DNA of 64,000 bases from Pseudomonas nitroreducens (GCF_014204515.1 NZ_JACHLI010000002.1:370484-434483); one strand, 5' to 3'; shown: positions 31,482-40,908, counted from the stretch's first letter. Translations and numbers: made by a program. Notes: generated by a model from the letters alone, not told the origin.

Positions 31482-33392
31482 ATGATTCGACTACAAAATC
31501 TTACGCTACAGCGTGGCCCCCAGCGCTTGCTGGAAGGTGCCGAACTCACCCTGCACGCCGGACAGAAAGTCGGCCTGATCGGCGCCAACGGCGCCGGCAA
31601 GTCGAGCCTGTTCGCCCTGCTGCGCGGCCAGCTCGGCCAGGACGCCGGCGACTGCTACCTGCCGGCGGACTGGCGTATCGCGCACATGCGCCAGGAGGTC
31701 GATACCCTCGAGCGCCTCGCCGTCGATTATGTGCTCGACGGCGACGTGCACCTGCGCAAGATCCAGGCGGACCTCGCCGCGGCCGAAGATGCCCACGACG
31801 GCACCGCCCTGGCGCGCCTGCACAGCGAGCTGGACAGTGCCGATGGTTACACCGCCGACGCCCGTGCGCGCAAGCTGCTCGCCGGCCTGGGCTTCACCTC
31901 CGAGCAGATGGACCGCCGCGTCGGCGACTTCTCCGGCGGCTGGCGGATGCGCCTGAACCTGGCGCAGGCGCTGATGTGCCCGTCCGAACTGCTGCTGCTC
32001 GACGAACCCACCAACCACCTCGACCTCGACGCCATCCTCTGGCTGGAAGAGTGGCTCAAGGGCTACCCCGGCACGCTGCTGCTGATCTCCCACGACCGCG
32101 ACTTCCTCGACGCCGTGGTGGACAACATCGCCCACCTCGAACAGCGCAAGCTGACCCTGTACCGCGGCGGCTACTCGGCCTTCGAACGCACCCGCGCCGA
32201 ACGCCTCGCCCAGCAGCAACAGGCGTTCGAGAAGCAGCAGGCGCAGCGCGCGCACATGGAAAAATACATCGCCCGCTTCCGCGCCCAGGCCACCAAGGCC
32301 CGCCAGGCGCAGAGCCGGATCAAGGCGCTGGAACGCCTGGAAGAACTGGCACCGGCCCACGTCGATTCGCCGTTCGACTTCGCCTTCCGCGAGTCCGACA
32401 AGATTTCCAGCCCGCTGCTGAACCTCTCCGAAGCGCGGCTGGGCTACGGCGAGAAAGCCGTGCTGGAGAAGGTCAAGCTGCAGCTGGTGCCCGGCGCGCG
32501 CATCGGCCTGCTGGGCCCCAACGGCGCGGGCAAGTCGACCCTGATCAAGACCCTGTCCGGCGACCTGTCGCTGCTGTCCGGTGAGCTCGCCCGTGGCGAG
32601 AACCTCGCCATCGGCTACTTCGCCCAGCACCAGCTCGACTCGCTGGACCCCAAGGCCAGCCCGCTGCTGCACCTGGCGCGCATCGCGCCAGCCGAGCGCG
32701 AGCAGACCCTGCGCGACTTCCTCGGCGGCTTCGACTTCCGTGGCGAGCGCTGCGATGAGCCGGTGCTGAATTTCTCCGGTGGCGAGAAGGCGCGCCTGGC
32801 CCTGGCGCTGATCGCCTGGCAGAAGCCCAACCTGCTGCTGCTCGACGAACCGACCAACCACCTCGACCTGGAAATGCGTCTGGCGCTGACCCTGGCGCTG
32901 CAGGAATTCTCCGGCGCGGTGGTGGTGGTGTCCCACGATCGTCACCTGCTCAAGAGCACCACCGACGAATTCTTCCTGGTGGCCGACGGGTGCATCCGCG
33001 AGTTCGACGGCGACCTCGACGACTACGCCCGCTGGCTGGTGGACTTCCGCGCGCGGCAGACCCCGGCTTCGCCCGGCGCCCCGGCCGGCGACAAGACCGA
33101 CAAACGTGCCCAGCGCCAGGCCGCCGCGGCCCTGCGCCAGCAGCTCGCCCCGCACAAGCGCGAGGCCGACAAGCTGGAGAAGGAGCTGGGCAAGGTCCAC
33201 GAGCAGCTCGCCGAACTGGAGCAACGCCTGGGCGACAGCGCGCTCTACGAAGCCTCGCGCAAGGACGAACTGCGCGACCTGCTGGCCCGCCAGGCGACCC
33301 TGAAAACCCGTGAGAGCGAGCTGGAAGAGTCCTGGCTGCTGGCCCTGGAAACCCTCGAAGAGCTGCAGCGTCAGCTCGAGGCCAGCGAGTGA
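31482..33392 (+). CDS. ABC-F ATPase, YheS type
   Basis: 636 residues with two ABC domains and no membrane segments. Domain 1 has Walker A GANGAGKSS and signature FSGGWRMRLN, with LLLDEPTNHLDLD. Domain 2 has Walker A GPNGAGKST, FSGGEKARLA and LLLDEPTNHLDLE. The linker between them is charged and helical (EKYIARFRAQATKARQAQSRIKAL), and there is a long C-terminal coiled coil (about 545-630), as in YheS/Uup-type proteins. ABC-F proteins act on ribosomes or branched DNA rather than in transport. The mechanosensitive-channel gene begins at its stop codon. Confidence 0.92.
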   Translation: MIRLQNLTLQRGPQRLLEGAELTLHAGQKVGLIGANGAGKSSLFALLRGQLGQDAGDCYLPADWRIAHMRQEVDTLERLAVDYVLDGDVHLRKIQADLAAAEDAHDGTALARLHSELDSADGYTADARARKLLAGLGFTSEQMDRRVGDFSGGWRMRLNLAQALMCPSELLLLDEPTNHLDLDAILWLEEWLKGYPGTLLLISHDRDFLDAVVDNIAHLEQRKLTLYRGGYSAFERTRAERLAQQQQAFEKQQAQRAHMEKYIARFRAQATKARQAQSRIKALERLEELAPAHVDSPFDFAFRESDKISSPLLNLSEARLGYGEKAVLEKVKLQLVPGARIGLLGPNGAGKSTLIKTLSGDLSLLSGELARGENLAIGYFAQHQLDSLDPKASPLLHLARIAPAEREQTLRDFLGGFDFRGERCDEPVLNFSGGEKARLALALIAWQKPNLLLLDEPTNHLDLEMRLALTLALQEFSGAVVVVSHDRHLLKSTTDEFFLVADGCIREFDGDLDDYARWLVDFRARQTPASPGAPAGDKTDKRAQRQAAAALRQQLAPHKREADKLEKELGKVHEQLAELEQRLGDSALYEASRKDELRDLLARQATLKTRESELEESWLLALETLEELQRQLEASE

Positions 33393-33958
33393 TGGATGAC
33401 GTCAGCCTGCTGGTGGCCTGGAGCGAACCGCTGCTGCGCGGCGGGCAGATCATTCTCATCCTGCTGCTGGCCTGGGGCGTGCAGCGCCTCGTGACGCGCG
33501 CCATCAGCCGCCTGGGCGAACGCTATCCGATGCCGCCGGAACTGCTGCTGCCGCTGCGCGGCGGCCTGCGCTGGCTGATCATGGGCTCGGCGCTGATGCT
33601 GGTGCTGGAGCGCCTGGGGGTCTCCGCCGACGTGCTGTGGGCGGCGCTGACCGGCTTTGCCGCAGTCGCGGCGGTCGCGTTCTTCGCCATCTGGAGCGTG
33701 CTCTCCAACCTGTTCTGCGCGCTGATGATCTTCACCATGGGGCCGTTCCGCCTGGGTGATCGCGTGGAAGTCATCGAGTCCGCCGACAAGCCCGGCGTGA
33801 AGGGCCGGGTGATCGCCATCAACCTGCTCTACACCACGCTGGAAGAAGTTGCCGAGGACGGCACCCCCGGCGCGCTGCTGCAGGTGCCGAACAACCTGTT
33901 CTTCCAGAAGGCCATCCGCCGCTGGCGCGGCCCGAATTTCCCCACCACCACCCCTTAA
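33392..33958 (+). CDS. Small mechanosensitive channel of MscS type
   Basis: 188 residues. There are three hydrophobic segments (about 15-35, 60-85, 90-110), the last being the pore-lining helix with Gly/Ala packing (AALTGFAAVAAVAFFAIWSVLSN), followed by a beta domain (FRLGDRVEVIE, LLYTTLEEV, LLQVPNNLFFQKAI). It is shorter than E. coli MscS (286 residues), lacking most of the cytoplasmic cage. The ATG at 33392 overlaps the ABC-F stop (TGATG); a GTG one codon earlier is also possible. It is probably co-transcribed with the ABC-F gene and the TerC gene. Confidence 0.85.
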   Translation: MDDVSLLVAWSEPLLRGGQIILILLLAWGVQRLVTRAISRLGERYPMPPELLLPLRGGLRWLIMGSALMLVLERLGVSADVLWAALTGFAAVAAVAFFAIWSVLSNLFCALMIFTMGPFRLGDRVEVIESADKPGVKGRVIAINLLYTTLEEVAEDGTPGALLQVPNNLFFQKAIRRWRGPNFPTTTP

Positions 33959-33973
33959 CGGACATCCCCCACT

Positions 33974-34735
33974 ATGGAATGGCTGACAAGCCCTGAAATC
34001 TGGGTTGCCTTTCTGACCCTGACCGCCCTGGAAATCGTCCTGGGCATCGACAACATCATCTTCATCTCGATCCTGGTCGGCCGCCTGCCGCCCGCCCAGC
34101 AACCCAAGGCGCGCTTCTTCGGCCTGGCGCTGGCGATGGGTACGCGCATCCTGCTGCTGCTGTCGATCACCTGGGTGATGCGCCTCACCGCCGACCTGTT
34201 CACCGTGTTCGACCACGGCATCTCCGGGCGCGACCTGATCCTGTTCTTCGGCGGCCTGTTCCTGCTGTTCAAGAGCACCATGGAAATCTTCCACAGCCTC
34301 GAAGGGGCGGAAGAGGGCGGCCAGAGCGGCGGCAAGTCGCGCGGCTTCATGGGCATCATCATCCAGATCGCGATCATCGACATCGTCTTCTCCCTGGACT
34401 CGGTGATCACCGCCGTCGGCCTGGTGCAGCACGTGCCGGTGATGGTCGCGGCCATCGTCATCTCGGTCGGCGTGATGATGCTGTCGGCCGGCACCATCAG
34501 CGCCTTCATCGAGAAGCACCCGTCGCTGAAGATGCTGGCGCTGTCCTTCCTTATCGTGGTCGGCACCGTGCTGATCGCCGAGGCCTTCGAGATCCACGTG
34601 CCCAAGGGCTACGTGTACTTCGCCATGGCCTTCTCGCTGGCGGTGGAGGCGATCAACATCCGCCTGCGCGGCGCCCTGGCGCGCAAGCGCGGCGGCGAAG
34701 AGCCGGTGAAGCTGCGCAAGGACATTCCGAGCTGA
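33974..34735 (+). CDS. TerC-family membrane protein (YgdQ-like)
   Basis: 253 residues with seven predicted membrane helices. The TerC hallmarks are present: EIVLGIDNIIFISIL in helix 2 and DIVFSLDSVITAVGL in helix 5, whose acidic residues probably bind a metal. Members of this family export or handle manganese or other metals in connection with secretion. It starts 15 bp after the channel gene. A terminator follows 20 bp after its stop. Confidence 0.9.
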   Translation: MEWLTSPEIWVAFLTLTALEIVLGIDNIIFISILVGRLPPAQQPKARFFGLALAMGTRILLLLSITWVMRLTADLFTVFDHGISGRDLILFFGGLFLLFKSTMEIFHSLEGAEEGGQSGGKSRGFMGIIIQIAIIDIVFSLDSVITAVGLVQHVPVMVAAIVISVGVMMLSAGTISAFIEKHPSLKMLALSFLIVVGTVLIAEAFEIHVPKGYVYFAMAFSLAVEAINIRLRGALARKRGGEEPVKLRKDIPS

Positions 34736-34755
34736 TCGGTTCGTCGTGATGAATG

Positions 34756-34785
34756 AAAAGCCCGGCCTGGTGCCGGGCTTTTTCT
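34756..34785 (+). terminator. Intrinsic terminator after the terC-like gene
   Basis: The stem AAAAGCCCGGC pairs with GCCGGGCTTTTT and is followed by T-rich sequence. Confidence 0.88.
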
Positions 34786-34795
34786 TTGGGTGCAG

Positions 34796-34874
34796 GTAGG
34801 AGCGAGCTTGCTCGCGAACTGCCCCAATACGGGAGTGGCTGGGAAATCCTGTTCGCGAGCAAGCTCGCTCCTAC
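34796..34874. repeat. REP pair, CGAGCTTG subtype
   Basis: Inverted copies of GTAGGAGCGAGCTTGCTCGC flank about 30 bp. This differs in its core from the GGAC subtype elsewhere in the window. Confidence 0.92.
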
Positions 34875-34980
34875 AGGGGGCCCGGTGTTCGTCGGCAACG
34901 CTGGGCGAGTCGGCGCGACTGAGGCACACTGGCTGCCCGTAACAAATTATTGCGCCTGCCTGAGCGCCACGAGGTCCGAC

Positions 34981-35610
34981 ATGCTCGCCAGTACCTGGTT
35001 CGCCTTCTTCATCGCCTGCTGGATCATCAGCCTGTCGCCCGGCGCCGGGGCCATCGCCTCGATGTCCTGCGGCCTGCAGTACGGCTTCTGGCGTGGCTAC
35101 TGGAATGCCCTGGGCCTGCAGATCGGCCTGGCCCTGCAGATCGCCGTGGTCGCCGCCGGCGTGGGTGCGCTGCTTTCGGCTTCGGCGGTCGCCTTCAGCG
35201 CGATCAAGTGGTTCGGCGTGGTCTACCTGGTCTATCTCGCCTATCGCCAATGGACCGCCGCGCCCCAGGTGATGGACGCCGGCGGCGAGCGCCCCATCGG
35301 CCGGCCGCTGTCGCTGGTGCTGCGCGGCTTCCTGGTCAACGCCAGCAATCCCAAGGCGGTGATCTTCATGCTCGCGGTGCTGCCGCAGTTCGTCGATCCG
35401 CACCGGCCGATGGCGATGCAGTACGTGATCATGGGCGCCACCATGATCACCGTCGACCTGATCGTCATGGCCGGCTACACCGGCCTGGCCGCCCGCGTGC
35501 TGCGTGCGCTGCGCTCGCAACGCCAGCAGAAGGTGATGAATCGCACTTTCGCCACCCTCTTCGTGGGCGCCGCCGGGCTGCTCGCCACCGTGCGCCGCGC
35601 CCCGGTCTGA
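34981..35610 (+). CDS. LysE/RhtB-family amino-acid exporter
   Basis: 209 residues with about five to six membrane helices. It starts MLASTWFAFFIACWIISLSPGAGAI, the LysE family N-terminal signature with the conserved SPGP-like motif (here SPGA), and has a second conserved block GFLVNASNPKAVIFMLAVLPQFVD. It is expected to export an amino acid or derivative; the substrate is unknown. The ATG at 34981 follows GAGG. It is a single gene with its own upstream region containing a REP pair. Confidence 0.88.
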   Translation: MLASTWFAFFIACWIISLSPGAGAIASMSCGLQYGFWRGYWNALGLQIGLALQIAVVAAGVGALLSASAVAFSAIKWFGVVYLVYLAYRQWTAAPQVMDAGGERPIGRPLSLVLRGFLVNASNPKAVIFMLAVLPQFVDPHRPMAMQYVIMGATMITVDLIVMAGYTGLAARVLRALRSQRQQKVMNRTFATLFVGAAGLLATVRRAPV

Positions 35611-35712
35611 GGGCGTTTGCGCGTGTTCCGGAGCGCTCGCCCGAGCACTCCGGGCGCAACTCTTCGGGACATTGTCCTTGCATAGACGGAAACCTGAGGT
35701 GACAATTTAACC

Positions 35713-35731
35713 TCTTTCATTCTCATTTACC
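35713..35731 (+). promoter_or_regulatory. Possible Fur box before the iron permease gene
   Basis: The AT-rich stretch just before the start codon contains TTTCATTCTCATTTAC; read on the other strand it is AAATGAGAATGAAA, similar to the GATAATGATAATC-type Fur half-sites. It sits where it would block the promoter or start of the FTR1 gene. Evidence is by eye only. Confidence 0.35.
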
Positions 35732-35738
35732 TTCCCGT

Positions 35739-37640
35739 ATGCGCCCCTCCAAACTTTGCGTCTGGCTGTTGCCGCTGGTCGGCCTTTTCAGCCTTGGAGC
35801 TCAAGCCGACACGGCTGTCGACCCCTCCCAAGCCCTGCACCTGCTCAGTTATCTCGCTGCTGACTACCCGGCCACCGTCACCGACGGCAAGGTCGTGGAC
35901 GAGAGCGAGTACAAGGAGCAGCTCGAATTCGTCGGCAACCTGCAGGCGTTGATCATCACCCTGCCGCCCGTTGCCGAACGCGCCGACCTGGAAAAGGCCG
36001 CTGCCAGCCTCAAGCAGGCCATCGAGCAGCGCCATCCGGGCAAGCAGGTCGCCCAGCAGGCCCGTCACCTGGAGGCGCGCGTCGCCGATATCTACCAGGT
36101 GGTACAGACCCCGGCGATCACCCCGGACGCGACCCGCGGCGCCGAGGTCTACACCCAGCAGTGCTCGATCTGCCACGGTGACGCCGGCAAGGGCGATGGC
36201 CCGGCGGGCATCGGCCTGGAGCCGCCGCCGGCCAACCTGACCGACCGCGCGCGCCTCGATCAGCTGAGTCTCTATGACCTGCGCAACGTCATCGGCCTGG
36301 GCGTTTCCGGCACCGACATGCCGGCCTTCGCCGACCAGCTCGACGAGCGCCAGCGCTGGGACCTGGCGTCCTATGTCGCCAGCCTCAGCGCCGGCCAGGC
36401 CAAGCCCGACCCGGCCCACGCCTACCCGCTGGCGACCCTGGCGACCCAGACCCCGGCGGAAGTCGCCGAGCGTGATGGTGACGCCGCGGCCGAGAGCTTC
36501 CGTGCCCTGCGTGCCCATCCGCCGCTGGAGCACCGCGGCCCGGCGCAGCAGATCGACTACACCACCGTGACCCTGGACAAGAGCTTCGCCGTGTACCGCT
36601 CCGGCGACCACGACCAGGCCTACGACCTGTCCGTGGCGGCCTACCTGGAAGGCTTCGAGCTGGTGGAAAGCTCGCTGGACAACGTCGACGCCGACCTGCG
36701 CAAGGCCACCGAGAAGCAGCTGATGGCCTACCGTCAGGCGCTGCGTGACGGCCTGCCGGAAGCCGAAGTCGCCCAGCAGCTGGCGCTGGCCAAGGCCAAG
36801 CTGGCGGATGCTGCCAAGGCCCTGAGCGGCGACTCGCTGAGCTTCTCCATCAGCTTCGTCTCGGCCCTGCTGATCCTCCTGCGCGAAGGCGTGGAAGCGA
36901 TCCTGGTGCTCGCGGCGATCCTCGCCTTCCTCCGTAACACCGGGCAGGAGTCGGCCGTGCGCGGCGTCCACGTCGGCTGGGGCCTGGCCTTCGTCGCCGG
37001 CTTCGCCACCTGGGCGGTCGCGGCCTACGTGATCAATATCGGCGGCGCCCAGCGCGAGCTGATGGAAGGCTTCACCTCGCTGTTCGCCTGCGTGATGGTG
37101 CTCTGGCTCGGCGTGTGGATGCACGATCGCCGGCATGCCGCCGCCTGGCAGGACTACATCCGCAGCAGCCTGGTCGGTGGCGGTGGCCGCTTCGGCTTCG
37201 CCGTGCTGGCGTTCTTCTCGGTCTACCGCGAGCTGTTCGAGGTCATCCTGTTCTACGAGACCCTCTGGCTACAGGCCGGCCCGGCTGGCCACAACGCGGT
37301 GATCGCCGGTGCGGGCACCGCCGTGGTGATCCTGATCGGCATCGCCTGGGTGATCCTGCGCGGCTCGGCCAAGCTGCCGCTGAAGCTGTTCTTCACCATC
37401 AACGCCGCGCTGCTCTGCGCCCTGTCGGTGGTGTTCGCCGGCCATGGCGTGGTGGCGCTGCAGGAAGCCGGCGTGATCGGTACCCGTCCGGTGCCGTTCT
37501 TCGACTTCGACTGGCTCGGCATCAAGGCAGACGCCTACTCGCTGTCGGCCCAGGCCGTGGCACTGCTGGCGGTGGCCGTGCTCTACGGGCGCAGCTACTT
37601 CTCCGAGCGGCGCAAGGCTACCGAGGTTGCCTCCTCCTGA
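35739..37640 (+). CDS. Cytochrome c-FTR1 iron permease fusion
   Basis: 633 residues. A signal peptide (to about residue 23) is followed by a periplasmic helical region, then a class-I cytochrome c domain with haem motif Cys142-SI-Cys145-His146 and distal Met in GTDMPAF. The C-terminal half (about 365-630) is an FTR1/Fth1 permease with seven helices, including the ferroxidase-type REGVEA (Arg382-Glu383) and a second YRELFEVI motif. It probably oxidises Fe(II) or accepts its electron through the haem and moves iron across the inner membrane. It is a single gene. Confidence 0.92.
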   Translation: MRPSKLCVWLLPLVGLFSLGAQADTAVDPSQALHLLSYLAADYPATVTDGKVVDESEYKEQLEFVGNLQALIITLPPVAERADLEKAAASLKQAIEQRHPGKQVAQQARHLEARVADIYQVVQTPAITPDATRGAEVYTQQCSICHGDAGKGDGPAGIGLEPPPANLTDRARLDQLSLYDLRNVIGLGVSGTDMPAFADQLDERQRWDLASYVASLSAGQAKPDPAHAYPLATLATQTPAEVAERDGDAAAESFRALRAHPPLEHRGPAQQIDYTTVTLDKSFAVYRSGDHDQAYDLSVAAYLEGFELVESSLDNVDADLRKATEKQLMAYRQALRDGLPEAEVAQQLALAKAKLADAAKALSGDSLSFSISFVSALLILLREGVEAILVLAAILAFLRNTGQESAVRGVHVGWGLAFVAGFATWAVAAYVINIGGAQRELMEGFTSLFACVMVLWLGVWMHDRRHAAAWQDYIRSSLVGGGGRFGFAVLAFFSVYRELFEVILFYETLWLQAGPAGHNAVIAGAGTAVVILIGIAWVILRGSAKLPLKLFFTINAALLCALSVVFAGHGVVALQEAGVIGTRPVPFFDFDWLGIKADAYSLSAQAVALLAVAVLYGRSYFSERRKATEVASS

Positions 37641-37714
37641 GGCGATAGCCGAGCGACAGACGACGGCCAGTGCGATACTGGCCGTCGTGCTTTCTGGAGA
37701 TTGGTTTTCCGATT

Positions 37715-38185
37715 ATGCGTATCTGGATCGATGCCGACGCCTGCCCGCGTGCGGCCAAGGAGCTGGTGGCGAAGTTCGCCTTGAAGCGCAAGCTGGAGGT
37801 GGTGATGGTCGCCGGCCAGCCCGTGGCCAAGCCGCCGTTCGCCTGCGTCAGCCTCATCGTCGTGCCCAGCGGCATGGACGCCGCCGACGATTACCTGGTG
37901 GAGCAGGCCGAGCCGGGCGACCTGGTGATCTGCAGCGACGTGCCGCTGGCCGACCGCCTGGTGAAGAAGGGCGTCGATGCGCTGGACCCGCGCGGCCGCG
38001 AGTTCGACGAGAAGAACATGGGCGAGCGCCTGGCGGTGCGCAACCTGTTTACCGACCTGCGCGAGCAGGGCCAGGTGGGGGGAGGGCAGGCGCCCTATGG
38101 CGACAAGGACCGCCAGGCCTTCGCCAATGGCCTGGACCGGCTGCTGACGCGGCTGCTGCGCGAAGCGGAAGCTCGCAAGCCCTGA
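37715..38185 (+). CDS. YaiI/YqxD family protein (DUF188)
   Basis: 156 residues starting MRIWIDADACPRAAKEL, the DUF188/UPF0178 signature of a PIN-like nuclease fold with acidic residues at DADA, CSDVPLADRL and DPRGREF. Function is unproven. I chose the ATG at 37715; the frame is open earlier but the upstream residues do not resemble the family. It lies 74 bp after the iron-permease gene on the same strand and is followed by a terminator. Confidence 0.9.
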   Translation: MRIWIDADACPRAAKELVAKFALKRKLEVVMVAGQPVAKPPFACVSLIVVPSGMDAADDYLVEQAEPGDLVICSDVPLADRLVKKGVDALDPRGREFDEKNMGERLAVRNLFTDLREQGQVGGGQAPYGDKDRQAFANGLDRLLTRLLREAEARKP

Positions 38186-38188
38186 CCT

Positions 38189-38217
38189 GAAAACGCCCGG
38201 CATCGCCGGGCGTTTTC
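38189..38217. terminator. Intrinsic terminator, symmetric
   Basis: The stem GAAAACGCCCGGC pairs with GCCGGGCGTTTTC, giving a U-tract in both directions. It follows the DUF188 gene. Confidence 0.9.
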
Positions 38218-38234
38218 ATTTGGGTTGGCCGAGC

Positions 38235-38305
38235 GTAGGAGCGGACTTCGTCCGCGATGGCTTCCGGCGCGATGCGGACCTCTCGCGGACGGAGTCCGCT
38301 CCTAC
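38235..38305. repeat. REP pair, GGAC subtype
   Basis: Two inverted REP cores (GTAGGAGCGGACTTCGTCCGC and its near complement) lie between the DUF188 terminator and the stop of elbB. Confidence 0.92.
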
Positions 38306-38320
38306 AGGATCGATGGTTCC

Positions 38321-38971
38321 TCAGGCCAGCTCCAGCACCCGATCGACGGCCTTGTTGATGCCGCTGGCGGCTTCGGCGATGGACTGCGCGAGCATGTAGG
38401 CCGGGGTGGTGACCAGCTTGTGGTCCTTGTCCTCGACGATGTTCTCCACGCTGCAATCGATGTGCTTGGCGCCCATGCTGGTCAGCGCCTGGGCGGTGCC
38501 CTCGTCGGTGCCGATGGTGCATTCCACCCCTTCGCCGAAGATCCGCGCGGCCATGGCTGGGGCGATGCAGAACAGGCCGACCGGCTTCTTCGCCGCAGCG
38601 AAGGCTTTGGCCAGGGCCAGCAGGTCTGGCTGCACCTGGCACTGGTCGCCCTTGAAGGCGAAGTCGCTGAGGTTCTTCGCGGCGCCGAAGCCGCCGGGTA
38701 CCACCAGGGCGTCGAAGTCTTCCACCCTGGCCTCGCGGATATCCTTGATCTCGCCGCGGGCGATACGCGCGGATTCCACCAGTACGTTGCGCTTCTCCGC
38801 CACTTCTTCGCCGGTCAGGTGGTTGAGCACGTGGTGCTGCTCCATGTCCGGGGCGAAGCACTGCACCTGGGCGCCGCGCTGGGACAGGCGCAGCAGGGTG
38901 ATCACGCTTTCGTGGATCTCGGCGCCGTCGTAGACGCCACAACCGGAGAGGATTACCGCAACTTTCTTCAT
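38321..38971 (-). CDS. elbB: ElbB, DJ-1/PfpI-like glyoxalase
   Basis: 216 residues, the normal ElbB length. It starts MKKVAVILSGCGVYDGAEIHE and has the nucleophile elbow with Cys in KPVGLFCIAPAM, plus PGGFGAAKNLSDFA, typical of ElbB. The family shows weak glyoxalase activity and affects isoprenoid yield in E. coli. It transcribes toward the REP pair, divergent from the desaturase-like gene. Confidence 0.93.
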   Translation of the reverse strand: MKKVAVILSGCGVYDGAEIHESVITLLRLSQRGAQVQCFAPDMEQHHVLNHLTGEEVAEKRNVLVESARIARGEIKDIREARVEDFDALVVPGGFGAAKNLSDFAFKGDQCQVQPDLLALAKAFAAAKKPVGLFCIAPAMAARIFGEGVECTIGTDEGTAQALTSMGAKHIDCSVENIVEDKDHKLVTTPAYMLAQSIAEAASGINKAVDRVLELA

Positions 38972-39098
38972 GGACTGCTCCTGTTCGAGGGGGCCGGGGC
39001 TGTCGCGATATGCCGCCCGGGCTGTCGCCGGCGGCCGTGGCCGCCGGCAGGCAAGGGACTAGGATCCTTGGGCATAAGCATAACGACTCGGCTGCGCC

Positions 39099-40337
39099 AT
39101 GAACTACATCCTCTTTGCCGTCCCCTTCTTTTTCCTCCTGATCGCGATCGAGCTGCTCGCCGACCGCTGGCGCGGCATGCGCACCTACCGCCTGAGCGAT
39201 GCGCTGAACAGTCTCAGCGCCGGTGTGCTGTCCACCACCAGCGGCCTGCTGACCAAGGGCCTGGCGGTGCTCACCTACGCCATCGCCTGGCAGCACCTGG
39301 CGCTCTTCGAGCTGTCTGCGCAGAACCTCTGGGTCTGGCTGTTCGCCTTCGTCTTCTACGACTTCTGCTACTACTGGAACCACCGCCTGGGCCATGAGCG
39401 CAACGTGCTCTGGGCCGCGCATTCGGTGCACCACCAGAGCGAGGACTACAACCTTTCCACCGCCCTGCGGCAGACCAGCACCGGATTCCTCTTCGGCTGG
39501 ATCTTCTACCTGCCCATGGCCATCGCCGGCGTGCCGCCACTGGTGTTCCTCACCGTCGGTGCGCTGAACCTGCTCTACCAGTTCTGGGTGCACACCCGGC
39601 ACATTCCCAAGCTGGGCTGGTTCGAGTGGATTTTCATCACCCCGTCCAACCACCGCGTGCACCACGCGCAGAACCCGGTCTACATGGATCGCAACTACGG
39701 TGGCGTGTTCATCGTCTGGGACCGCCTGTTCGGCACCTTCCAGGAGGAGCTGGACGAGGAGCCGGTGGTGTTCGGCGTGACCGTGCCGCTGGCCAGCTGG
39801 AACCCGCTGTGGGCCAACCTGCAGGTCTATGCGCACCTGTGGAACGATGCTCGCCGCGCGGAAAGCCTGTGGGACAAACTGCGTATCTGGTTCATGCGCA
39901 CCGGCTGGCGCCCCGCGGACGTCGCCCAGCGCTATCCCATGGCCAAGCCGGACCTGGCGGCCTTCCGCAAGTTCGAGGTGCCGCTGAGCCGCGGCCGGCA
40001 GTGGTACGCCGGGTTGCAGTTCGTCACCTACGTGGTGGTGGGTACCTGGCTGCTGGGCGTTGGCGAGCATTGGCAGGTGCTGCCGCTGGTGATCGGCTGG
40101 AGCTGGGTGGCTTTCGGCTTGTATGCCATCGGCTGCTGGCTGGAGAACCGCGCCTGGGCATTGCGCATGGAGTTGCTGCGACTGGCGCTGAACGTGCCGG
40201 CGGTGGCGGCACTGGCCACCTGGGGCGGGATCGAGTTGCCGCAATGGACGCCCTGGGCGCTGGCGGTCTATTCGCTGCTCAGTCTGATCGGGCTGCTGGG
40301 CCTGCGCCGCGCCGAGCGCCTGCCCCAGGCGGTCTGA
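39099..40337 (+). CDS. Sterol-desaturase/fatty-acid-hydroxylase family membrane protein
   Basis: 412 residues. There are membrane helices throughout and the three His clusters that bind the di-iron centre: HRLGHE (about residue 93), HSVHHQ (about 108-113) and HRVHH (about 184-188), preceded by FYDFCYYWNH. The C-terminal third adds further helices not present in the minimal family. It probably hydroxylates or desaturates a lipid. Its stop is 13 bp from that of the convergent DedA gene. Confidence 0.88.
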   Translation: MNYILFAVPFFFLLIAIELLADRWRGMRTYRLSDALNSLSAGVLSTTSGLLTKGLAVLTYAIAWQHLALFELSAQNLWVWLFAFVFYDFCYYWNHRLGHERNVLWAAHSVHHQSEDYNLSTALRQTSTGFLFGWIFYLPMAIAGVPPLVFLTVGALNLLYQFWVHTRHIPKLGWFEWIFITPSNHRVHHAQNPVYMDRNYGGVFIVWDRLFGTFQEELDEEPVVFGVTVPLASWNPLWANLQVYAHLWNDARRAESLWDKLRIWFMRTGWRPADVAQRYPMAKPDLAAFRKFEVPLSRGRQWYAGLQFVTYVVVGTWLLGVGEHWQVLPLVIGWSWVAFGLYAIGCWLENRAWALRMELLRLALNVPAVAALATWGGIELPQWTPWALAVYSLLSLIGLLGLRRAERLPQAV

Positions 40338-40350
40338 GCGTCTGGCGTGC

Positions 40351-40908
40351 TTATTCGGCCTTGCTGGCCTTGAAGCGGCGACGCAGCCAGAACAGCAGGC
40401 CGATCACCACGAAGCCGCCGAGCACCATGAGCTCGTACTTCTTGATGTTGCCCAGCACGCCTTCCAGCACGCTGCCGAAGTAGAAGGCCGCGCTGCCCAG
40501 TACCGTGGCCCAGACGATGGCGCCGATGCCGTTGAGCAGCAGGTAGCGCGCCGGCGGATAGCCGGACAGGCCGATGGCCACCGGCATCACGGTGCGCAGG
40601 CCGTAGACGAAGCGGAAGCTGAGCACCCACAGGTCCGGGTGCTTGCGCACGTGCTCCAGGGCCCTGTCGCCCATCTTCTGCCAGCTCGGCTTGCGCGCGA
40701 GCAGCTTGCGGCCATGGCGACGGCCGAGGAAATACCACAGCTGATCGCCGGCGTAGCTGCCGAAGAAGGCCACTGCGATGACGTACTCCAGCTGCATGTA
40801 GCCGCGGAAGGCGAGGAAGCCGGCCAGCACGAGAATGGTCTCACCCTCGAAGAACGTGCCGAGAAACAGCGCGAAGTAGCCGAAATCCTGCAGGAATTGT
40901 TGGAGCAT
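40351..40908 (-). CDS. DedA-family membrane protein
   Basis: 185 residues with four to five membrane segments. DedA signature parts are EGETILVLAGFLAF near the N-terminus, GSYAGDQLWYFLGRRHG and FRFVYGLRTVMPVAIGLSGY, the conserved (F/Y)xRxxP-like region. These proteins act as lipid scramblases or undecaprenyl-phosphate carriers needed for envelope homeostasis. It diverges from hemB across a 236-bp spacer. Confidence 0.9.
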   Translation of the reverse strand: MLQQFLQDFGYFALFLGTFFEGETILVLAGFLAFRGYMQLEYVIAVAFFGSYAGDQLWYFLGRRHGRKLLARKPSWQKMGDRALEHVRKHPDLWVLSFRFVYGLRTVMPVAIGLSGYPPARYLLLNGIGAIVWATVLGSAAFYFGSVLEGVLGNIKKYELMVLGGFVVIGLLFWLRRRFKASKAE

